A DNA stretch of 64,000 nucleotides from Eupeodes corollae (Eukaryota; Arthropoda; Insecta; Diptera; Syrphidae): contig NC_079149.1 in assembly GCF_945859685.1 (NCBI RefSeq), positions 85,799,073-85,863,072 on the forward strand, read 5' to 3'. Position 1 is the first letter of the stretch; each line of letters starts with the position of its first letter. Below, one piece after another: positions 57,086 through 64,000 of this stretch. Both the position numbers and the translations under genes were made by a program. The notes under the pieces are model-generated. The model was not told the DNA's origin. It did no database searches and saw nothing but the letters and a program-made list of their open reading frames with translations.

Positions 57086-60000
57086 GAGGGAGGTTAGTTA
57101 AGTTTTTGATTGACACAGGTGCCTCGAAAAATTACATCAGGCCATTACAAGAGATAAAAGGTTTAGTGCCAGTAGACACACCTTTTTTAGTAAAATCAAT
57201 TCATGGTTTTAACAATATTGAACTTAAATGTTTTATAAATATTTTTGGGAGAAATAGCACTTTTTTTATTTTACCCAACCTGTCAACTTTTGACGGAATT
57301 ATTGGTCTTGACCTGTTAACACAGGTTAACGCCACAATTTGCTTAAAAGAAAATTTAATTCGCTTCAATTCAGGGTTAGAAACTATTCTCTTCCATAAAT
57401 GTGACAATGTGAACTTTACGAAAGTAGAGGACATTAAGGTTCCACCATCCGTAAGCATAGATTTTAAAAATATGATACGTAATAGAATAAAAACATTTGC
57501 AGATTCAAACGAATCTTTGCCGTATAACACCAATATCGTTGCCACAATACGTACAGTAAGTGAAGACCCCATTTACTCAAAATTTTACCCCTACCCTATG
57601 GGTGTAAAAGATTTCGTTAATACTGAAGTTAAAGACCTTCTGCGGAATGGTATAATTAGACCATCGAGGTCACCCTACAACAATCCTATTTGGGTTGTTG
57701 ATAAAAAGGGTACTGATGAGTTGGGCAATAAAAAGAAACGTTTAGTAATAGACTTTCGGAAGCTCAACGAGAGAACCATAGATGATAAGTACCCTATTCC
57801 AAATGTAACAACAATTTTGTCAAATTTAGGTAAAGCGCGGTTTTTCACAACCCTAGACTTAAAATCAGGGTTTCACCAAATCGAACTAGCCGAACGAGAC
57901 CGAGAAAAGACAGCTTTCTCTGTTAACGGAGGAAAGTATGAATTTTGCCGTCTCCCCTTTGGTTTAAAAAATGCCCCCAGCATTTTCCAAAGGGCCATAG
58001 ATGATGTCCTACGCGAGCAAATTGGAAAAATTTGCTATGTTTACGTCGATGACGTTATTGTTTTTTCAGAAACTGAAAAAGAACATGTCGAAGATATCAA
58101 TACGGTTTTAAAAAAATTGTACGATGCAAATATGAGGGTTTCTCGCGAAAAATCAAACTTTTTTAAAACAAACGTAGAATACTTAGGTTTTATGGTATCT
58201 AGGGATGGCATAAAAACCTGCCCTACTAAAGTGGAGGCAATCAAAAATTTCACTCAACCTTCAACACTTTTTGGACTTAGGTCTTTTCTGGGTCTAGCGA
58301 GTTATTATAGATGTTTTATAAAGGACTTTTCATCAATAACTAGACCACTGACTGATATATTGAAGGGTGAAAATGGTAAAATAGGTGCCAACCAATCGAA
58401 AAAAATTAAGATTGAATTAAATGACAAACAATTTGATGCATTTAATAAACTAAAAGATATTTTGGCGTCAGAAGACGTAACATTGTTATACCCAGACTAC
58501 ACGAAGCCTTTCGATCTAACGACGGACGCTTCATCGTATGGTCTTGGAGCGGTTTTATCTCAAAACGGGAAACCAATAACAATGATCTCAAGAACCCTCA
58601 GAGGTAAAGAGATAGAATTTGCAACCAATGAAAGAGAGCTTTTGGCCATAGTCTGGTCATTAAAAAGTCTTCGCAACTATCTTTATGGAGTAAGGAGTCT
58701 AAATATTTTTACAGACCATCAACCCCTTTCATTTTCAGTTTCAGATAAAAATACTAACGCTAAAATTAAGCGATGGAAAGCTTTTGTAGATGAGCATAAT
58801 GCTCGTATATTTTACAAGCCAGGAAAAGAGAATTATGTCGCTGACGCGCTTTCTCGGCAAAATATCCATGCATTGGAGAATGATGCGTCTTCCAATGACG
58901 CTACGATGCATAGTGAATTATCTCTAACTTATACAATTGAAACTACGGAGAAGCCTTTAAACTGCTTCAGAAATCAAATAGTTTTAGAGGAAGCCCCAAG
59001 TGCTTCAACGCGTACATTTATAATATTCGGTACAAAAACTAGACATTTCATTAACTTTTCAGAAAAAAATACTTTGATTGACAAATTAAAAAACGTAATT
59101 AAAATAGATGTAGTCAACGTAATTTATTGTGACTTGCCAATTCTAGCCTTTATCCAACACAATTTAGTCGAGTTATTTCCGTCAACTAAGTTTTGGCATA
59201 CTAATAAATTTGTGTTAGATATATTCGACCCAAATGAACAAAAAGAAATTATAATTACTGAACACAACCGAGCACATAGAGCAGCTCAAGAAAACGTTAA
59301 GCAAATCCTATGTGACTATTTCTTTCCAAAAATGACAAAACTGGCAAATGAGGTTGTGGCAAACTGTAAAATATGTTCAAAGTCGAAGTACGATCGGCAT
59401 CCAAAAAAACAATTGCTTGGTGAGACACCAATCCCCTCGTATGCTGGAGAAATGCTTCACGTTGACATATTCTCTACGGATAAAAAGTATTTTTTAACTT
59501 GCATTGACAAGTTTTCCAAATTTGCGGTTGTGATGCTAATAGCGTCTCGCACAATAATAGACGTAAAAGTTCCAATGCTGGAGATAATGAACATCTTCCC
59601 AAATACAAAACAAATCTTTTGTGACAATGAGGCTTCTTTAAAATCCGAGACAATTAGGTCAATTTTGCTAAATCATTTTAATGTTCACATAGTAAATGCT
59701 CCACCTTTACACAGTACATCTAACGGTCAGGTAGAAAGGTTTCACAGCACTCTATTAGAAATTGCAAGATGTCTAAAACTTGAAAGAAAAGTCGAAGATA
59801 CAATTGAATTAATACTATTAGCAACAGTAGAATATAATAGGACCGTACATTCTGTTACAAACCAAAGACCAATTGATGTAATACATTCGTCCCCTACAGA
59901 TTTTAGAGAAAAAATAAAAAATAAAGTTCAGAAGGCCCAAGAAATTCAGCTGCAAAGGGAAAACGAAACGAGGCAGAACAAAATTTATAATGTAGGAGAA

Positions 60001-60135
60001 AAGGTTTTAGTGAAATCAAACAGAAGATTAGGTAATAAGTTAACTCCATTATACGTTGAAGAGAAAGTAGAAGCCGATTTGGGGACAACGGTCTTAATTA
60101 AAGGGAGGGTGGTCCATAAGGACAACCTTAAATAG
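57080..60135 (+). CDS. pol: Errantivirus Pol (protease, RT, RNase H, integrase)
   Basis: Open in the -1 frame from the gag stop region to 60135; residue numbers here count from the TTG at 57106. The protease active site LIDTGAS is at 1-7. Reverse transcriptase spans about 160-410, with RLPFGLKNAPSIFQRAI and the catalytic YVDD at 313-316. RNase H starts with LTTDASSYG (D474) and continues through ATNERELLAIVWSL to VADALSRQ. Integrase has a zinc domain (H720 and H724; the paired cysteines at C754 and C757) and a catalytic triad D787, D840 and E877. All key residues are present. It would copy the genome in particles and insert it in the nucleus. There is no ATG start, consistent with Gag-Pol frameshifting. 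The segment after residue 960 ends in a basic C-terminus. Confidence 0.95.
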
Positions 60136-60189
60136 AACACAACTTATTTAGTATTTTTATTTACAAGCTGATTTTATTAAAGAAACTAA

Positions 60190-60200
60190 CATCTTTCAGG
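60190..60200 (+). promoter_or_regulatory. Candidate splice acceptor for env mRNA
   Basis: CATCTTTCAGG has a pyrimidine-rich run and AG at 60198-60199, just ahead of the env frame. Env of the gypsy group is known to be made from a spliced RNA. The donor was not identified. Confidence 0.5.
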
Positions 60201-60218
60201 ATTATTTTGTTTTTACTG

Positions 60219-61655
60219 ATGATGACTGAGGCAGCGAAATTAAGAGACTATTCAAACTCAAACTATATTCCAATAGCTGACGGGGATGTGATTCTCTGGC
60301 AGGTCTACGGCTACTTAAGTCACACATCGAATCTAACGGCCTACAAACAAATAATGGATGAGTCGAAAAACATGACTGATCTTTTCCCGCAGTCACATAT
60401 GCGCAAGATCCTGGAAATAGATATAAGACATTTAGAAACACTTTTCGAAAGTATTAGTATTCATCATAGAAATGCTAGAAGTCTTAATTTCTTGGGAACT
60501 GGACTAAAAATTGTGGCTGGTACCCCTGATTTTGATGACTTTGAAAAAATTAAATTCAATCAGGCCCAGTTAATTGATTCTAATAACAGACAGGCTATTA
60601 TTAACACAAAATCTCAAGAACAAATTAACAGGTTAACAGATACGGTAAATAGTATTTTGGCAAACACAAAAAAGCAACAGATTGACACTGGCCATCTCTA
60701 CGAGATCTTGTTGGCAAGAAATAGGATTCTTATTTCCGAAATTCAGAATTTAATGCTTTCAATAACACTTGCAAAACTAAAAATTATAAATCCAATAATT
60801 TTAGAAGATGATGATATAAAATCAATAATTAACGAACAATTTACAAATGTAAGCGTAACAGAGCTAATGGAAATATCTCATGTTAAGATCTTACAAAATG
60901 ATAATGTATTGCATTTTATTATTAAGTACCCTATACCTAAAATAGTATGTAAGAAAATAATTATCTACCCTGTTGCTCACAACGGAAATATTATATTCTT
61001 CGATGGAGATGATGTGGTTGCGGAATGTGGAAGTCAAGTACTGGCTGTTGAGGACTGCAACATAGCAACAACGTTAACATTTTGCAAAGAATTACCGAGC
61101 AAGACATGCGCTCAACAATTACACTCTGGAGGCACGGCTCATTGCAACACACAACCAGACCATCGGGAATCAGTGTTGGTTATTGATGATGGCATAGTTA
61201 TAATAAACAACAGAAATGTCAGAATAAGAGAGGTGAATGGTTTTGAAACGGACATCAACGGGACGTATTTGCTGACTTTTGACGATGCGGTGTGGATCAA
61301 TGGTTCCAAGTTTATCAATCGAAATAACATAAATAAAAAACAGCCTGGTAGCGCAACATCTACGCTTCTCAATATCACCGGTCATAGAGAAATATTGAGC
61401 CTACCATTCCTTCATAGAATGAACATGGACAATTTACGTTACATTGGTGAAATAGAGACAAAATTGACGACCCATCCAATTATAGCTTGCTGCGCGACAC
61501 TTGCTCTCATTACAGTTTGTTACACCATCGTTAAACTAAAGCAGTGTCAGAACAAACAGCGCCGAAATTCCGAGCTTCAAAAAGTCATCATGGCTCTTAA
61601 GAAGACCGAGGACGTTCTTCATTTAAGTGAGGGAGGAGTTAACCCGATCGCCTAG
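60219..61655 (+). CDS. env: Errantivirus envelope-like glycoprotein
   Basis: Open frame from at least 60201; the first ATG is at 60219 (residue numbers here count from 60207). A short hydrophobic stretch at the start may be the end of a signal peptide completed by splicing. At residues 88-91 RNAR is a possible furin-type cleavage site, followed by SLNFLGTGLKIVAGT, a glycine-rich, fusion-peptide-like stretch as in the baculovirus F/errantivirus Env family. There are several N-glycosylation sites (NLT, NMT, NVS, NGT, NGS, NIT) and cysteines in the second half. One membrane segment (about 423-446, IIACCATLALITVCYTIV) is followed by a basic cytoplasmic tail. The last codons and stop lie in the 3' LTR. 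No damage is seen. Surface location and fusion role are from family knowledge. Confidence 0.9.
   Translation: MMTEAAKLRDYSNSNYIPIADGDVILWQVYGYLSHTSNLTAYKQIMDESKNMTDLFPQSHMRKILEIDIRHLETLFESISIHHRNARSLNFLGTGLKIVAGTPDFDDFEKIKFNQAQLIDSNNRQAIINTKSQEQINRLTDTVNSILANTKKQQIDTGHLYEILLARNRILISEIQNLMLSITLAKLKIINPIILEDDDIKSIINEQFTNVSVTELMEISHVKILQNDNVLHFIIKYPIPKIVCKKIIIYPVAHNGNIIFFDGDDVVAECGSQVLAVEDCNIATTLTFCKELPSKTCAQQLHSGGTAHCNTQPDHRESVLVIDDGIVIINNRNVRIREVNGFETDINGTYLLTFDDAVWINGSKFINRNNINKKQPGSATSTLLNITGHREILSLPFLHRMNMDNLRYIGEIETKLTTHPIIACCATLALITVCYTIVKLKQCQNKQRRNSELQKVIMALKKTEDVLHLSEGGVNPIA
61629..61636 (+). other. Polypurine tract
   Basis: GAGGGAGG immediately before the 3' LTR start, the usual primer for plus-strand DNA; it also codes for part of the Env tail. 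Confidence 0.8.
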
Positions 61656-62005
61656 GTCGTCGCCGGCCGCAAACAAAGTTGTTGTATCCGCCGCCGTCGT
61701 CGTCGTCATCGTCGTCGTCGCCGTCATCGTCGTCGTCGTAGTCATCGTCACCGTCACTATCATCGACAATAACTATTTATGCTGACACAACTATTTCTAT
61801 CAACGAATTAGCTCCCACTGGTGTCAACCACAATCTATACGACGACGGGAAGTACGGAAATGTGATATCTTGCACACGCTGCAAGATAGAAACATTTCAC
61901 AGGGTAGAGTAGAATTAAGGTAGATTATAAGTTTCAGTTTTTAAGAAGACTCAACACAATAAAGACAGAACATATTAAAGATCACAAATACTTGTTATCA
62001 TTACT
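61637..62005 (+). repeat. 3' LTR
   Basis: Same as 55229-55597. The env stop falls inside it (61653-61655). AATAAA is at 61958-61963. Confidence 0.95.
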
Positions 62006-62009
62006 TATA
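62006..62009 (+). repeat. TATA target duplication, right
   Basis: Second copy of the 4-bp target site. Confidence 0.85.
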
Positions 62010-62455
62010 TGCAAAGTTTCTCTGCACTAATGACAAACCATACCGTTTAATGTGATATGAAACCATCTGTTGGAAAACGGTTATAAAGTCTAACGAAAGT
62101 AAAATAAGGCCAATTCTTAAAATCTACCCTTAATTCACTTGGCTTTATTTTACGGCACCGTATTTACTTTAATTTATCACAGGAACTTAAATTTTTTGAA
62201 TTTTAATAATTGTGTGGAACTTTCATCGTGCTCCTCACTGTTGAAAGATAATGAACGTTGGTTATGGTCCATATCTAGGGGCAAGACTTGCCTGAGCATC
62301 ATCCATGGTGGTAAAATATACAAATAAGTGACGAACAGATATTTGAACAAACTTTATAAACCAAGAAAGCATATTGGCTTCGTATTACCACCAGAACAAA
62401 ACAACTTATATGCGAGTTTATACCTACTTACCTACATAAATAGCCACCGCACCGC
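62010..62455. other. Unassigned stretch
   Basis: Mixed AT-rich DNA after the LTR element. No recognised features. Confidence 0.3.
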
Positions 62456-62463
62456 GCGCTGGC

Positions 62464-62510
62464 CGTACTATAAATGCAGCAGTTTAACTTAGCTGCTCGG
62501 ACTTGAAGGG
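62464..62510 (+). promoter_or_regulatory. Candidate TATA promoter of a host gene
   Basis: ACTATAAATGCAGCAG near 62467-62482 fits a TATA box. It follows a GC-rich run (CACCGCACCGCGCGCTGGCC), and transcription would start near 62500. No element ends lie nearby. A possible first exon is at 62781. Confidence 0.3.
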
Positions 62511-62780
62511 AGAGAGAAAGAATCAAAGTCAAGTAAATCGGTCGTTGTTTTGAGTGCTGGAAAATAGCCTGAAGTTTTCATTCCGAAGGTCACCATGACC
62601 ATACATTGCGAAGGATACGAGCGCAAGTGATGATTCTCCATTTATCGTTGCTTCATTTATTGTTTGCAATAAACTAAGTACGTTTCTTGTTTGGAGCGCG
62701 GTGTGGAGCGGGTTCAAAAGGGTGTTGTATAGTTGGAGTAGGTAAAGATATAGTTGAGCACATACTTTGGCCAACATCAT

Positions 62781-62840
62781 GGGAGTCATGGATGAAGATG
62801 ACGACGTTGAATATATTCCACTTCCACTTTTAAAGAATGT
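62781..62840 (+). CDS. Candidate first coding exon (20 codons), unrecognised
   Basis: An ATG at 62781 opens 20 acidic codons (VMDEDDDVEYIPLPLLKN within it) that end exactly at a GTAAGG, a fair splice donor at 62841-62846. A TATA box lies about 310 bp upstream. The remaining exons would be outside the part I can test, and no family is recognised. It could easily be chance. Confidence 0.2.
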
Positions 62841-62846
62841 AAGGAT

Positions 62847-63755
62847 GCATCAACGCAATTCTTGGAAAAATTAATTAAACCAAAGATGTATAAAGCGTTT
62901 AAGTAGGTACGGATTTAATGGTAAAAGGTAAAGGTACGTAGTAGGTTTATAGATACATATATAGAGTCATATTAAAGATGGGAGCTTCAAGGAAGGAGGG
63001 TTTAGGAAGACAGTAGATGAGTGTGATATGATGAGATGCACTTTGACGGCGAAGTTGTATTAAATTTTGCAAATTAATGGTTCTGCGTGAAATGGCTTAC
63101 TCTTTTTTCTGTTCTTTAGAAAAATTTACTAGCCTTGAAGTTGACTCATTATTTTATGAGAAAATCGTCAATTTATATGCTTAAGAATGAGTTTCGTTTA
63201 GAACGGTGCACTGGAACAAAGTATATAGAACTACTTACTTTTTGGAAAATTGAATTCGTATTTTAAAAAAGAAATTTTCAGCGCAAACAGTTTTGAGTTA
63301 GATTTGTAGAAAATTATTTTCATTTTATTAAGAAAGATATTGAAATATTTTCATAATAAACTAAATTTTGTTAACTGAGAGAATTTTAAATTTTCGCCGT
63401 TTGGAATTGAAAACAATTCTACAGTATTGACACTCTACTTGACACTCTGAAATTAATATTTAAATAAGATATTTTAAACAAACAAACTTTTTGAAGTAAA
63501 GACGGATTTGGTAAGCTTTCTTTTAAAATACAAAATAGAGAACTTGTACCATTTTCTTATATTATTTTGAACTATTATAAATAATAAGCTTAAAATTTTA
63601 AAGTTTTTACCAAGTGCGATAGTTTGAAAAATGGAGAATGATTTAAAAGGGATACAATGCACATTTGTCTAAAAGTTCTAAATATCAAAGTAGGAGACAA
63701 ATCAGAGATGGATAAAGCATTATGGATCTTGGGTATGGTTCTGGCTGCCACAGCA
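62847..63755. other. AT-rich stretch, no gene seen
   Basis: No recognised frames; if the candidate exon is real this would be intron. Confidence 0.35.
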
Positions 63756-63760
63756 ATATA

Positions 63761-64000
63761 CTTACTTACTTACTTACTTAGGTCCTCAGACCTGTTAAGT
63801 CCGTTGCGGACCCCTTAAGGGGCATAGGGCCTCTACTACGCTTACGCACCATCGTGTATGGTTTGCGGAGATGTGTTTCAGCTCCATCCAACTCTTGGCT
63901 AGTGACGCTTATTCCGCCTCGACTGTCCTGCACCATGTGCTTCTCGGTCGTCCAGCTCTTCTTCCTTCTTGTGTGTGCAGTCGTTACCTTTTTGAAGCGT
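63761..64000 (-). mobile_element. RTE-like LINE 3' end, runs off the window
   Basis: The plus strand shows (CTTA)n at 63761-63780, the complement of a (TAAG)n tail. The minus strand then encodes GRPRSTWCRTVEAE, one stop, then SWMELKHISANHTRWCVSVV and EALCPLRGPQRT, the C-terminus of an RTE-type polyprotein. It is a different subfamily from the one at 21-24 kb: the tail is shared in kind, but the protein end and the 3' UTR differ. The 5' part lies beyond position 64000. Confidence 0.8.

Larger units (their letters stand above)
55229..62005 (+). mobile_element. Structurally intact errantivirus-type LTR retrotransposon
   Basis: A 6.78-kb Ty3/gypsy element in order: 5' LTR, tRNA-Lys-type primer site, gag, pol, env, polypurine tract, 3' LTR. 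LTR ends are AGTTAA...TTACT with a 4-bp TATA duplication. The two 369-bp LTRs show no difference by eye, so insertion is very recent. All three genes are open with the expected frame relations. Env-bearing elements of this type in flies (the gypsy, 17.6, 297, ZAM group) can be infectious within the insect. Whether this copy is active cannot be told from sequence. It is the only element here without visible damage. Confidence 0.95.

Noticed and set aside
62529..62789. Minus-strand 86-codon ORF
   Set aside because: No recognised domain; it lies antisense to the candidate promoter and exon and looks like a shadow frame.

Overview
The window is AT-rich eukaryotic DNA, almost certainly from a fly (Diptera). 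It is an intergenic or intronic stretch packed with transposable elements. No host protein-coding gene can be shown with confidence. The fly assignment rests on the element mix: an env-bearing errantivirus with AGT...ACT termini, two DD41D (rosa-type) mariners, RTE-like and LOA-like LINEs, and a Helitron with the fly-type 5' end. I cannot name the species from sequence alone.

Layout. 1-4.4 kb: a Jockey/R1-like LINE relic, the first copy of an unclassified AT-rich dispersed repeat (called DR here), and a possible MITE. 7-9 kb: a second DR copy (minus strand) split by an RTE LINE 3' fragment, next to a gag relic that contains a perfect 53-bp palindrome. 9.3-11.7 kb: a minus-strand LINE of a second family (family A). 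14.4-16.9 kb: a family-A LINE interrupted by a Jockey/R1-like LINE. 17.2 kb: a tRNA-derived SINE. 18.9-20.45 kb: the most complete DR copy. 21.05-24.35 kb: a near full-length RTE-like LINE with a 14-bp target-site duplication. 25-28.1 kb: a LOA-like LINE with a perfect 144-bp duplication in its RNase H domain. 30-33.2 kb: a DR copy, a gypsy-type gag relic and a TA-flanked mariner. 35.3-37.6 kb: an RTE copy that has lost its reverse transcriptase core. 39.4-41.2 kb: a mariner with a 655-bp internal tandem duplication. 42.9-44.2 kb: a hAT relic. 45.2-46.66 kb: a Helitron deletion derivative with both ends. 47.5-47.8 kb: a long foldback. 51.1-52.1 kb: a Tc1-like element with TIRs. 52.3-52.6 kb: a second SINE copy with a 15-bp target-site duplication. 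53.5-55 kb: mariner and LOA relics. 55.2-62.0 kb: a structurally intact errantivirus with indistinguishable 369-bp LTRs and open gag, pol and env frames. 63.76-64 kb: the 3' end of another RTE-like LINE running off the window.

How the parts relate. The elements form nested layers, with the LTR element as the youngest insertion. The SINE 3' tail shares two sequence blocks, in the same order and at nearly the same spacing, with the 3' end of the RTE-like LINE in the same window. That is the signature of a SINE mobilised by that LINE, and it is the most informative relationship here. Host signals are limited to two small ORFs with signal-peptide-like starts, one candidate TATA promoter plus first exon near 62.5-62.8 kb, and a GC-richer patch near 50.4-50.7 kb. 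All of these are weak.
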